Under the pieces are notes generated by a model. It ran no database searches. It was not told the origin of the DNA and saw only the letters and a list, made by a program, of their open reading frames with translations. Shown here in pieces: positions 39,962 through 49,967 of a stretch of DNA of 64,000 nt. The DNA comes from Bremerella volcania (GTDB lineage Bacteria > Planctomycetota > Planctomycetia > Pirellulales > Pirellulaceae). The stretch lies in NCBI RefSeq assembly GCF_007748115.1, contig NZ_CP036289.1, forward strand, positions 2,914,001 through 2,978,000. Direction: 5' to 3'. How positions within the stretch are numbered: the first letter of the stretch is position 1; each line of letters begins with the position of its first letter. The position numbers were made by a program, and so were the translations under genes.

Positions 39962-42900
39962 ATGTCTATTCCTATTCGAATCGCTGTGGTGCAACTTTCT
40001 GGGCCGATTGACTCGTTGGTTGGTGGGCACGACTTTACGTCCGAGCCGTTCACCTTGGCGGGGGATGTCCCTTCGCTTTCCCGGATGGCGGATGTCTCCG
40101 GCGAGATTGCTTGCCTGGCGCAGGAGTTTCGGGGGGACTATCTCAAGTGGCAAAAGCACCGCATCGAGCAGATTCTCACCTGGATGCGTGACGAGTGGGC
40201 GACGCCTGAGAATCCAGGCTCGGACCGGCCAGAAACGCCGGCCAGCGGGCGATCATCGGCTCGGCATTCGATGAACGACGAATCTGACGGGAAGCAAACC
40301 GCCAGTTGTTCGCGAATGCCGGACCTGATTGTGTTTCCCGAAGGCGGCGTCCCGCAGGACTGCTTGCCTTTTCTGGTTGACTTTGCCAAGCAAACGCACA
40401 CCGCGATTGTGGCCGGGACGCATTCCTTTCGAAACACCGACCCGAAAGCGATTGCGACCTATCAAAGGGTTGGCGTATCGCATGACACGATCAACAGCCT
40501 GGTGGCGAATGTCGCCGGCACGACCAGTATCGTCACCGAGATCATTCCCCGCGTTGGCAAATCACCGAAGGTCAAGCTACGGCGCAAGCAGTCGCCATCG
40601 CCCCATGAACGGACCGACGACTACCGTAACGACAAGCTCGTCGGGATCAAGATTATCAAGATGCGGACCCGCGATGGGGCCCTGTTTTCGTTTCATACGC
40701 TGGTATGTTCCGAGGCCCTGCAACACCACGAACTGCCTGACCCTGACGAGTGCAAGATGATCGTGATCCCTTCGTATAACGTAAAACGGGAGGTATTCGA
40801 CAACATCATCGGGCACTACACGCGTAACAAGCAGTGCGTGGTCTACTGCAACACTGGCAACTTCGGGGCGAGTTCGGTGATGCTTCCGTTGGATGAACGC
40901 GGCAAGAGCTGGTGGTTCAGTGGTAAGCCGTCGGGCGAACTACCTCAGGGGGACGGCATTCTGATCGTAGACGTCTTTGTCGAGAACATTGCCGTCGAGA
41001 CCGCCGTGAACAACCCGCAGAAAAAAATCCGAACGTGTGGGTTGGCCTCGATCGTTTCGGGCCAGGAGCAATCGTCATCGCTGGAAATTGCCCATTGGCT
41101 GAAAACGACCCAGCTGATGGAAGAGACCGAAGATGGTTTAAAGCAGATCAACGGTCCTAAACTTCTTGGCCAGATTGAAGATCACCTGAACCGATGCGAT
41201 GGCAACGCGATTCAGTACATCAAGCTGCAGCGGCTGGCGAACCTGTTTCGCAACGGCGAGATATCGCTTTCGCGATGGCACTTCCATGCGCACGACTGTA
41301 TCGTGGCGGATGGTGTCTCGCTGGCGGAATTCGAGTTCAATCGCGCCGCGAAGTGTGAAGAGCGCTTGAGGGGGTTGCGAAACCGTTCCGACTTTCAGGA
41401 CGTGGATATCCGAGACGAGTTGGAGCAGATCCTTTCGCGCTGTCACGAGTTTACCGGGATCCGACAAAGGGAACAGCGACGCAAGTCGAGCACGCGTCAC
41501 GATATTCTACCCAACATGTGGTCGCTGCTTCGTCAGGTCACAGCTGAATCGGTCCACGAGGCAAGCCGGAGGCTTTACGATGAAGTGGCCGAGTTGGTCG
41601 AGCGATATGGGGCAACATCCGGTTTCCTGACCTATGTGCCGTGGGATGAGAGTAATAAGACACCGAAGAAGCTCGTCCCCTGTGTGACCTACAACTGCCC
41701 AATGAAGCCGAGCGAGTTGGAGATCGCTGCCGACGACAAGGAGATCTCGGCGACGGCCTATGTCGCGAAGTACGGCAAAGGGATCGTGCATGATGCCATC
41801 GAATTCGACATGCACTCCGATAGACCCAACGTGGCCCCCTACCAGGTCGATATCGAATCAACCAAGTCCCTGATTTCGGTGCCGATCTTTCTGAGGGACG
41901 GCACCCGCGGAAGTGACCCGCAGGTAATTGGGGTTCTCAGCCTGGAGTCGAATTCCAAATATGCGTTCGATTGGCATATGCTGGGCCTATTGAAAAGCGA
42001 TGCCGAATGTTTGGTCAAGGATCTAGTCGTCATTCAAACCGCCAATAAGAGCACATCCGCTTTATGCTGTCATCCGGGGATTCATGGGTCTGGGCTTTCA
42101 GGCCTTGTGAAACGATTCTGCTACGAACTTTCAACGCTAGTCGGACATGTCGCCACGCCTCCGCGAATCGGTTGTACCGTGTGGATCGCCGACTGGGAGA
42201 AGAACCGGTTCAATGCCCTAGGAACGGCCGGATTCGACTATCTGTATCAAAAGGAGAAGTGGCTTCCGTTAGTAACGCCACCAAGCAGTTCGGATGAGGT
42301 CGATACCAATTTGGAAGAGGATCTGATCAACTTTACCAGCTTGGTACTTCATTCACCCAAAGGGAGCGTGCGACACCGGCATTTTACCGAGGCAGCCGCG
42401 GAGCTTCGTACGCTCAAGCGAAAAGCGAGAAAGGTGGAACTGCAATCGGTGAAAGGAACTCCGATCTACCTCGAAGATTCGGCGATCGAGGGACGTCTGT
42501 CCCAAGGCAACAAGCCCATTGGCGTACTCGATCTGTTCTTCTTCTCGCCACGCTACGGAATTGGACTCGTCGATGTCGACGAAATATTCAACGATCGCAT
42601 TCTCGTCCAGCTGGCAGAGCTAGTAGCCAGGATGATTGCCGAGTACCACGCGCTTCAGAGCAAGATTTCGTGCGCGAAGGTGGCGACGGTTCTGTTCCGG
42701 GATGGGATTCATGGCAGCGACATGCTCGATGCGCTACGTCTTGCCATGGGAGATATTTTTGACTCCGATGCCTGTTCCATCTTCGCTTCCGATCTGCTGT
42801 GTGATGAGATCAAGAGTCTGAAGTGTGTGTCGACCACTGGATTGGTCCACTCAGGCAGCCCGGAGAATGTCACTTCCAGTGCGGCATATCACTACGACCT

Positions 42901-44638
42901 CGAAGACGATCCGTACGATGACGACAACCCGATCGGAATGACGCGCTATCTGGGGTTTCGAGGAGGACGATCGATCAGGAAGAACGATGTGCCGGATATG
43001 ACCGAACGCGTGTACTCCGGAAACCATGAACGCAGACGCCTTGTCAATGTAAGTCCAGGCTTCAAGTACGCTGAGAAAGTCGCGCTGACGCCGGTGAATC
43101 ATTATCGCTTTCTGGGTGCCTCGGTTGCGACGCACGGACCTAGCCCCGATAAGCCATCCGCCGGCGTCATTCGGGTGAACCGGCGACGTGATCGGGCTCC
43201 GTACCTGGAACTGGACGAGGTGCTGCTTCAGAAGCTTGTGAAGATGTGCCAGCAGTCGCTTCGTTATGCATCGGACCATCTGCAGTCGGAGAATCAAGGT
43301 TTCCACGGCGGCGCCAACGGCAAGACCGTACACGAGGCAGCCATGACCAGGCTGGCGTCTCCCTACTGTTCAAGATACTGGAATTGGCGCTACTTGAATG
43401 GGATTCTATCAGACCTTCTTCTCGTTGCCGCTCAAGCCGAGGAAGAGCCGCGAAAGCCACGCTATCGGATCCTTGCCAATCTGAGCCTGGCAGGCAGAAA
43501 CGAAGAGGGTTGGCCCGTCATGAAGATGGTCGCTTACGAATCGACCTTCTCGAGCAATCGGCCGACCAGCGCCATGATCTCGCACCCACGGATCGGCGAA
43601 GGCAACCGATGGTGGGCCACGACGCACCAGAAGCTGGTCGTCGCGCAGTTCACCGATGGCGTTCCCCGGTCGACAGCGATCGTACCGGAGTCGCGCCAGG
43701 TTCGTCTGAGCGTCTGCCTGCCGTTTCACTTCAAGTGCTGCTCGTACCGTGACCCCGAGATTGACTCGTTCGAGACGCTGCTGCATTACATGGCATCCGA
43801 CAAACAGTACGGCAAGGTCGATCGGGGCGTGTTATCGATTGACTTCGCCAGTGATCCAAGCGATCTTGGTGCCGGCGATTTGCCTTCCTTGCACAAACTG
43901 ATTGGCATATCCACCGAAACCTCGAAGCTTGCCGTCGCCTTGTTTAATGCGTCGCGCAAGGCATTGCTTCTAGGAGGCGACAACGCACCCCACCCGCCGG
44001 AAACGCAAGATGCTCCCTCGCTGTTTCAGCGAAGCCCGCACGAAGCGATCGAGAGCCTGGCCCAGGTGATACTTCGTCATGCAGGGGGCGGGTCGGCCTA
44101 CTTCCAGCCGGCAACTGCCGAGCCGCAAATGACGATGGAATTGTGGGACGGACAGAAGCCTGACAACGATTATCCGTTTGTCTCCGTTCCCGCAGAGGGT
44201 ACCCCGGCGAAAGAGTTCCCGCGGATCGATTCGGATCTGCAAACGTATTACCAACGCTTCTTCTCCGACGCACTGCCACCACGGCAACCGCATGCCGAGA
44301 AAACAGAACTGACGCTAAGAGTCGGAGTGGCAATCGCCGGAACACTGTTCGTTCAGCTAAATAACGAGCGAACCGCGGTCCTCTGCGACGTGGAAACCGC
44401 CCTGCAGGAATGCTGGAACTGGTACGCCAACTCCCCCATGTCCAAAAGCCAACATTGGCAAGTCCGGGACAATCTCGACTGGAAGCGAGATAGCAAAGGT
44501 GTGGAGCCGCGTGAGGATTACGCGACCGACATCCACATCAACTGGTCGCGCACCAACGACTCGTGGGAGCAAGACACCGAATCGTGGGAGGTAACGTCGC
44601 CCGGACCAAGCATCCAATCCCCAGGCCGCCCCAAGTGA
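39962..44638 (+). CDS. Giant nitrilase-GAF fusion protein
   Basis: A 1558-residue protein starting MSIPIRIAVVQLSGP at ATG 39962, with GGAGG 5 bases upstream. Residues 1-320 form a carbon-nitrogen hydrolase (nitrilase) domain: Glu127 in LIVFPEGGVP, the likely Lys at 203-205 (KSPKVKL), Cys249 in TLVCSEAL, and the downstream VVYCNTGNFGASSVM. Three GAF-like modules follow at about 520-690, 710-900 and 905-1110; the second and third open with GIHGS. A fourth degenerate module may occupy 1120-1290. No signal peptide, membrane span or kinase/cyclase output is seen. Nitrilases cut C-N bonds; GAF domains sense small ligands. A ligand-gated hydrolase or a sensor that uses an amidase-like output is inferred. 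It stands alone on the plus strand, upstream of a tRNA. Confidence 0.8.
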   Translation: MSIPIRIAVVQLSGPIDSLVGGHDFTSEPFTLAGDVPSLSRMADVSGEIACLAQEFRGDYLKWQKHRIEQILTWMRDEWATPENPGSDRPETPASGRSSARHSMNDESDGKQTASCSRMPDLIVFPEGGVPQDCLPFLVDFAKQTHTAIVAGTHSFRNTDPKAIATYQRVGVSHDTINSLVANVAGTTSIVTEIIPRVGKSPKVKLRRKQSPSPHERTDDYRNDKLVGIKIIKMRTRDGALFSFHTLVCSEALQHHELPDPDECKMIVIPSYNVKREVFDNIIGHYTRNKQCVVYCNTGNFGASSVMLPLDERGKSWWFSGKPSGELPQGDGILIVDVFVENIAVETAVNNPQKKIRTCGLASIVSGQEQSSSLEIAHWLKTTQLMEETEDGLKQINGPKLLGQIEDHLNRCDGNAIQYIKLQRLANLFRNGEISLSRWHFHAHDCIVADGVSLAEFEFNRAAKCEERLRGLRNRSDFQDVDIRDELEQILSRCHEFTGIRQREQRRKSSTRHDILPNMWSLLRQVTAESVHEASRRLYDEVAELVERYGATSGFLTYVPWDESNKTPKKLVPCVTYNCPMKPSELEIAADDKEISATAYVAKYGKGIVHDAIEFDMHSDRPNVAPYQVDIESTKSLISVPIFLRDGTRGSDPQVIGVLSLESNSKYAFDWHMLGLLKSDAECLVKDLVVIQTANKSTSALCCHPGIHGSGLSGLVKRFCYELSTLVGHVATPPRIGCTVWIADWEKNRFNALGTAGFDYLYQKEKWLPLVTPPSSSDEVDTNLEEDLINFTSLVLHSPKGSVRHRHFTEAAAELRTLKRKARKVELQSVKGTPIYLEDSAIEGRLSQGNKPIGVLDLFFFSPRYGIGLVDVDEIFNDRILVQLAELVARMIAEYHALQSKISCAKVATVLFRDGIHGSDMLDALRLAMGDIFDSDACSIFASDLLCDEIKSLKCVSTTGLVHSGSPENVTSSAAYHYDLEDDPYDDDNPIGMTRYLGFRGGRSIRKNDVPDMTERVYSGNHERRRLVNVSPGFKYAEKVALTPVNHYRFLGASVATHGPSPDKPSAGVIRVNRRRDRAPYLELDEVLLQKLVKMCQQSLRYASDHLQSENQGFHGGANGKTVHEAAMTRLASPYCSRYWNWRYLNGILSDLLLVAAQAEEEPRKPRYRILANLSLAGRNEEGWPVMKMVAYESTFSSNRPTSAMISHPRIGEGNRWWATTHQKLVVAQFTDGVPRSTAIVPESRQVRLSVCLPFHFKCCSYRDPEIDSFETLLHYMASDKQYGKVDRGVLSIDFASDPSDLGAGDLPSLHKLIGISTETSKLAVALFNASRKALLLGGDNAPHPPETQDAPSLFQRSPHEAIESLAQVILRHAGGGSAYFQPATAEPQMTMELWDGQKPDNDYPFVSVPAEGTPAKEFPRIDSDLQTYYQRFFSDALPPRQPHAEKTELTLRVGVAIAGTLFVQLNNERTAVLCDVETALQECWNWYANSPMSKSQHWQVRDNLDWKRDSKGVEPREDYATDIHINWSRTNDSWEQDTESWEVTSPGPSIQSPGRPK

Positions 44639-44904
44639 TTGCCAACCAGGCAGGACGCCTGAATCGCAGCGACCGGCAACCCCTCGCCCCCAAACCAAGC
44701 ACACGGGTATGGCTTGAAAGGCTGTCTGGCGTTAGACTTACACATTCGACGCCACGGCTAAGGGTGAACTACCGAAGACGGGAAACGGTCTGAAGAGGAA
44801 CGCACCAGTGCAGGCGGCATCGAATCAAGTGTCAAAGCGGGCTTCAGAGTGGTTTTTACGGCCAGTACAATCCAAGCCATAACCCCCTACTCCTGCAACG
44901 CTTT
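44639..44904. other. Gene-free region between the nitrilase-GAF gene and tRNA
   Basis: No gene, repeat or terminator that I recognise in about 266 bases. Promoter for the tRNA is presumably in its right part. Confidence 0.4.
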
Positions 44905-44975
<71 letters not shown>

Positions 44976-44978
<3 letters not shown>

Positions 44979-46949
44979 CTTATTGTTGATCGGTTCATTG
45001 TGGGCTTCTACGACCTGGCTGTTTCGCACGCGCGCTATGCGGAAGCCGCTTAGGAAGTTTCGGAAGTCTGGGGGGTCGAGGTTGCGTTTGGTGGTTTTGT
45101 TTTGGTCGGGGCCTTGGAAGAAACCGCCGCCTCGGACGGGGTGGCGGATTTGGCCGTTCTTGTCGGCGACCGTGTCGTGACACCACTCGTACAGATTGCC
45201 GTGCATGTCGTACAGGCCTAGTTTGTTGGGCTGATAACTGGCAACGATATCGGTGCGACCCAGGCGATTGCCTACGTTGGCTTGGTCCATCTCCAAGCGG
45301 TTGGTTCCTTCGGCAAAGTAGTAGCTGAACGCGGACTCGGCCTGGGTGGTCATGGGGCCGTTGCGGCAGGCGTATTCCCATTCTGCTTCGGTGGGGAGGC
45401 GATAGGTCCAGCCTTCCTCGTTCAGTTCCGAGTTCAGCTTGGCCATGAATCGCTGAATTTCTTCCCAAGAGATCATTTCCACCGGAAGCTTTTTCAGGTC
45501 CTCGTAAGCCAGGCCCTTGAGCTTTTCGTCAATCGTTTCGTTGTGTCTGTTTTGAGCCGAACGATGCTGAAAGTAGCTCGGGTTGCGCCCCATGACGGAG
45601 TGCCACTGCTCTTGGGTGACCTCGGTTGTGCCGAGATAGAAATCTTCGGTAAAGACGACCTCGGTCGTGCCTGGCTTGCCGTCGCCACCACCGAGCCAGG
45701 CTTTGCCGCGAGGGATCAGCGCAAACTGCATTCCGCGTGCATTCTTATACGTTGCGACAGGCTTCGACTTCGGACCCACTCTGCCACCGTCCCAGATGAT
45801 CTCCAGCGTGGGGAGTGCTTCGGAGAGCCTTTGAATTGCCGTTTCCGTAACATTGCACCTACGGACGTCCACCGAACCGAGCCCACTGCAGGCCGAGAGC
45901 TTTTCCAGGCCTTGGTCGGTAATGGACGTCCCGGAGAGTGTCAGCCAGAGCCACCGCGAACGCGTGGCGAGAATCTCGCAGGCATGGTCATCGATGTTCA
46001 GGCAGTTCTCCGCCATGATTCCTTTGTTTTTCAGATTCAACAGGTGATTGAGCGCTTTCGATGACACCTGCGTATTGTTGAAGCAGACTCCGTAAAGATT
46101 AGGCATGTCGCGCAGATGTTCGAAGAATTCGTCGGTAACCAGGGAATCTCGAATATCAAGGTGGGGCGCGAAATTGATGCCAGGCGTTTGTATCAGCTGC
46201 TGTAGTAAAAAATCGTCCGCACCAGGCGGTGCATTGAAGACGCGATGGACGTTGGGTAGACGATTAAGCTTGGCGACGTTTTCCACGGAAACGTTGGTCA
46301 TCTCACGCATATCGAAATCCATTATGCCGTTGGTAGGAACGGCAACTGGAAGCTTCGTGCGATCAAAGGCCACGAACTTATCATTGATGTAGCCGTTCAT
46401 TTTGGCGCCGTTTCGACATGCCCACTGCATCGCCGTCAACTGTTCTTGTTCTTGCTCGGTCAACGGCGGATCCAGAACCATGATCTCGACATCTTTGAAT
46501 TGAAAAGTCGATCGTGGGGGTGAGAAGCTCGCACGAATTGCCGGCATGCCGGCGAAATCGGTTGCGCGCTCGTCTTGTCCCTCATAAATCTTTTTGCCAT
46601 CGACATAGGCCGACAGTGTTTCGCCGATCGTCGCGAAAGCGAGTTCAAAGAAGTCCGACTTTTCGTCATCTACGGTGATCTCGGCCAATCGCATGTGCTG
46701 CTCCCCATCGTGGGCCCAGATATGGAACTGGCGATCAGTGACCGAGTAGAGAGCGATGTGATCCTTGTTTGAACGCAAGTAGAATCCTCCCCACGACCCC
46801 TCAATCTTACGAATCTTGGCCCGAATGATTGCGTCTTTGGCGATGATGTCGGTGAAGAAGAGGTTCTTGGCATGGAGCTCGGTGACACCGTCGATGTACT
46901 TCGCATAGGCTCCCTCGGATTCGTAGAGTGGCGGAGACGCTGCGAGCAC
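44976..46949 (-). CDS. LamG-LRR-FGE-sulfatase (SUMF1) protein; split from upstream kinase by TAG
   Basis: A 657-residue reading from GTG 46949 with GAGGAA upstream; the frame is the same as that of the kinase gene before it, separated by a single TAG. N-terminal beta-sandwich (GGFYLRSNKDHIALYSVTDR and on), leucine-rich middle (LNRLPNVHRVF, MPNLYGVCFNNTQVSSKALN, LWLTLSGTSITDQGLEKLS), then an FGE/SUMF1-type domain from about residue 400: GMQFALIPRGKAWLGGG, TEVTQEQWHSVMG, YRLPTEAEWEYACR, LGLYDMHGNLYEWC, SGFRIAR. FGE-like domains in planctomycetes often serve as modules on kinases, not true formylglycine enzymes. Stop TAG lies in the tRNA end. Confidence 0.8.
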
Positions 46950-46976
46950 ACGGTCGAACGCTTCCTCAGTGCGAAG

Positions 46977-48986
46977 CTACGGCTGCCAGGTTTCGGTGGC
47001 AATCAGGTCCAAGTCACTCACTGTGGTTGTGTCTACTTCTGGAAACCCTTTCCAGAGCAGCTTTCCGTCGGGATCGGTCACGATCAGGTTGCGCCAACGG
47101 ACCATCGAGTTCCAGGTTGCCAGGCCGATGCGACCTTTCGGCAATTGTTTGTTGTCCGTCTGAAACATCAGCTTGTCATCGAGCCATACTCGGATCGATC
47201 TTCCACGGACTTCCGCACGCAGAAGATACCAGCGGTTGTTTTCGTACGGTCCAGGCTGGTAAGTATTGTCCCGTTGAAACTGGCCATTGAATCGATACGC
47301 AAGATCGGTCCCCTGGCCGTAGTAGTTTCCAGGCGTGAACGAATACCGATTGCGATCATTCACCGCTCGCACAAACAAAGAGCCCCCTTGGCTGCGTGGG
47401 TCTCTGGAAAGCGTCTTCATTTCGACGGAAACATCGTAGTCGGTCCAATCGGGGTCACCAAAGTAAATGGCTGCCGGCTCAGGCTTGGCCTGCACGAATT
47501 CTTCTCCATCGTTGACCCATGCCCCCGCGCCAGCAAGCTCCGCCGAGCGATCGGTGTATGCGGGCCGCGATTCCGGCTGTTCGGCTTTGCTATCGGCGGC
47601 CGGTTCTTCTTTCGGCGAAATGGTCTCTTTTGTAGTGTTCTCAGACGGGGGAGCTAATAACTTGGGTGGCGTCGTTTGGGGATTGCTTACCAGAGACAGT
47701 GACGATCGTCCCTTGCCGTGGGATAGCGCAAGTGCGACGATCGCAATCAAGGCAACGAATCCGCCAGCCAAAACAAGTCTGCGCCTCACTTGAACGGGAC
47801 GAACGCTGGTTGTCTGCGACTTGGGGATGGCTTTTCGCAGGACGTCGGCTGGAAGTTGAACCGACTGATGATGAATGACGGCATCGTGGCAAGATTGCAG
47901 CAGTCTGGCAACTTCCTGCGCCGACTCGAAGCGTCGATCCGGTTCTTTGGCAAGAAGAATGTCAACGATCGTGACCAGCCAGTCCGGCACTTCGGGGATG
48001 ATCTGCTGGATCGGTCGCGGCTGGTCTTCGACAACTCTTCGAAGCACGGCCAGCGTGGCCTTGGCGCGAAATGGCGGGCGTCCGCTCGACATGACGTACA
48101 GTACACTGCCGAGGCTGAACAGATCGCTACGCTCGTCCATCTCCAGCCCTTGCGCTTGCTCGGGCGACATGTAGAGTGGGGTGCCTGATATGATCCCGCT
48201 TTGCGTGATACTGGCATCGTCGGCTGATCTCGCCAGGCCGAAATCGGTGAGCTTGACTTCGTTGGTGTTTCCTTCCAGCAGAATGTTGGCAGGCTTGACG
48301 TCGCGATGAATGAGCCCTTTGGCGTGGGCGGCAGCCAGTCCGGCCGCGGCTTGCTGACCAATTTCCAAAACGTCGATCAGTTCCAAAGGTCCGATGGCAT
48401 TGATTTTTTGCTGCAAGGTGGGGCCGTCGATCAATTCCATCACCAGGTAAGGAAGTGGCTGCTCTTCGACCGCGTAAATGCTGACGACATTCTTGTGTCG
48501 AATTGCGGCGGTGGCCCTCGCTTCGCGCAAGAAACGTTTGCGAGCCGGCGAAGTCGCTGCCAGTTCAGGATACATGACCTTGATGGCGACGATTCGCTCC
48601 AGTTTGGTATCGAACGCTTTGAGGACGATGCCACAGCCGCCCCGGCCAATCATTTCGCGAATCTCGTAATGCCCGATTTTGCCCATCGAGTCAGGCTTGT
48701 CCGATGGTTCCAGAAATGAGAAATCGATGGGGTCAGGCTGATCGCCGGCTCCTTGCGTTGTGATGGTTAGCTCGCTTTCAGCGGAATCTTGCCCGGCGGC
48801 CATTTGCTCGAGCACCGGCACCTCAAGAAATTGCCCGGATCGTTGGTGCTCGACGAGAAGGGCTTCGATGCGTTTGCGAAAGAGAGAATCTCCGCCGCAC
48901 GCTTTGTTTAAATAGGCAGCACGCTCGCAACCATCAGCAATTTCGAGTGCAGCTAGGAACACTGATTTTTCGTTCAGCTCAGCCAT
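46977..48986 (-). CDS. Ser/Thr protein kinase with membrane span and LamG-like exterior domain
   Basis: A 669-residue Hanks-type kinase. Glycine loop GRGGCGIV (114-121), Lys136 in VAIK, catalytic HRDVKPANILL (Asp229) and DFGLAR (248-253) show an active-type core. An N-terminal planctomycete kinase lead (MAELNEKSVFLAALEIADGC) precedes it. One membrane segment follows at about 403-422, then an exterior beta-sandwich (about 495-665) of the LamG/DUF1080 kind (YDVSVEMKTLSRDPRSQGGS). The C-terminus ends ATETWQP at TAG, then the frame continues into the FGE/LRR protein. The ECF sigma gene lies upstream, 95 bases away on the same strand, a frequent planctomycete pair. Confidence 0.9.
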   Translation of the reverse strand: MAELNEKSVFLAALEIADGCERAAYLNKACGGDSLFRKRIEALLVEHQRSGQFLEVPVLEQMAAGQDSAESELTITTQGAGDQPDPIDFSFLEPSDKPDSMGKIGHYEIREMIGRGGCGIVLKAFDTKLERIVAIKVMYPELAATSPARKRFLREARATAAIRHKNVVSIYAVEEQPLPYLVMELIDGPTLQQKINAIGPLELIDVLEIGQQAAAGLAAAHAKGLIHRDVKPANILLEGNTNEVKLTDFGLARSADDASITQSGIISGTPLYMSPEQAQGLEMDERSDLFSLGSVLYVMSSGRPPFRAKATLAVLRRVVEDQPRPIQQIIPEVPDWLVTIVDILLAKEPDRRFESAQEVARLLQSCHDAVIHHQSVQLPADVLRKAIPKSQTTSVRPVQVRRRLVLAGGFVALIAIVALALSHGKGRSSLSLVSNPQTTPPKLLAPPSENTTKETISPKEEPAADSKAEQPESRPAYTDRSAELAGAGAWVNDGEEFVQAKPEPAAIYFGDPDWTDYDVSVEMKTLSRDPRSQGGSLFVRAVNDRNRYSFTPGNYYGQGTDLAYRFNGQFQRDNTYQPGPYENNRWYLLRAEVRGRSIRVWLDDKLMFQTDNKQLPKGRIGLATWNSMVRWRNLIVTDPDGKLLWKGFPEVDTTTVSDLDLIATETWQP

Positions 48987-49081
48987 AAAGCTCGATGTCT
49001 TTGATCGTTAACCTTGCGTACGAATGCTTCCTAAAGACTCATGCGAAAACGGCGTGTCGAGGTTGCCAAAATTCTGCGGAA

Positions 49082-49657
49082 TTATTTTGATATATCTTCG
49101 TGAGGAGACATCTCGCGTCTTAGCCATGCCCGGGCAAACGTCCACAGACGGTCCGCGGTCCGCGGCGAGATCTCCAGAATCTCGGCAGCCTCGGTTCGCT
49201 GTAATCCTGAGAAATAAAGGAGTTGTACCAACTGGGCGGCATCGGGATGTTCGGTTTGCAGCTTATCGAGTGCCTCGTCGAGGGCCAGCAAATCTTCTAC
49301 TGGTTCCGGCAAGACGCAAATCTGTTCGTCGACGAGTTCCTGCCGGGTGAAATTGCCTCCCCGTTTCTGGCTGCGTTTTCTGCGCGAGTTGTCGACGAGG
49401 ATGCGTCGAATCGAAATCGCCGCGGCCGCGAAGAAATGTCGACGTCCCTCCCAAACTTGTGTTTGATCACCACCGGTGAGACGCATGTAGGCTTCATGTA
49501 CCAAAGCAGTCGGCTGAAGTGTTTGCCCTGGGCTTTCATGAGCGAGGTGATAAGCCGCCAATCGACGCAATTCGTCGTAGACCAGGGGAAGCAATTCATC
49601 CGATGCCCGGTCGTCTCCCCGCCCGGCGGCTTGCAAGATTTCGGTAAAGGTTTTCAT
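49082..49657 (-). CDS. ECF-type RNA polymerase sigma factor (TIGR02999-like)
   Basis: A 191-residue sigma factor with region 2 (LLPLVYDELRRLAAYHLAHE, PTALVHEAYMRLTGGD, HFFAAAAISIRRILVDNSRR) and region 4 HTH (LQRTEAAEILEISPRTADRL then WTFARAWLRREM). The RRKRSQKRGG linker is typical of this planctomycete-rich family. It precedes the Ser/Thr kinase with SUMF1-type extension, which may control it through phosphorylation; such sigma-kinase pairs are known in this phylum. Confidence 0.9.
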   Translation of the reverse strand: MKTFTEILQAAGRGDDRASDELLPLVYDELRRLAAYHLAHESPGQTLQPTALVHEAYMRLTGGDQTQVWEGRRHFFAAAAISIRRILVDNSRRKRSQKRGGNFTRQELVDEQICVLPEPVEDLLALDEALDKLQTEHPDAAQLVQLLYFSGLQRTEAAEILEISPRTADRLWTFARAWLRREMSPHEDISK

Positions 49658-49967
49658 GTGGAAGTTGTTTGCATTGCGGACTAATTTCCCAACCTTTGGT
49701 GGTTCTCATAATATCCAAGTTGCGGGCAGCGTTTTCCAGTAGTATTTAGGGGTTCTACGGTCTTTTGTTGGACCGCCTTCCGAAAGCGATCGGTAGAAGC
49801 GGCATGGCGGTGATTCGTCAGAATCTAACAAGAGCTTAATGACGGTCTTGCCGGTTTCCACTTGTGATCCGGAAACAAGTTGATACAGTTCACAGATCGA
49901 CGCCGGAAGTTTCATGAGCAGGCCGGTAGGAACGACGGACGGAGCCGGATTCTTGAGGAACGACATT
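49658..49967. other. Gene-free divergent region between sigma factor and MFS genes
   Basis: About 310 bases. Apart from presumable promoters for both directions no hairpin, RNA gene or coding frame with a ribosome site is visible. Confidence 0.4.
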
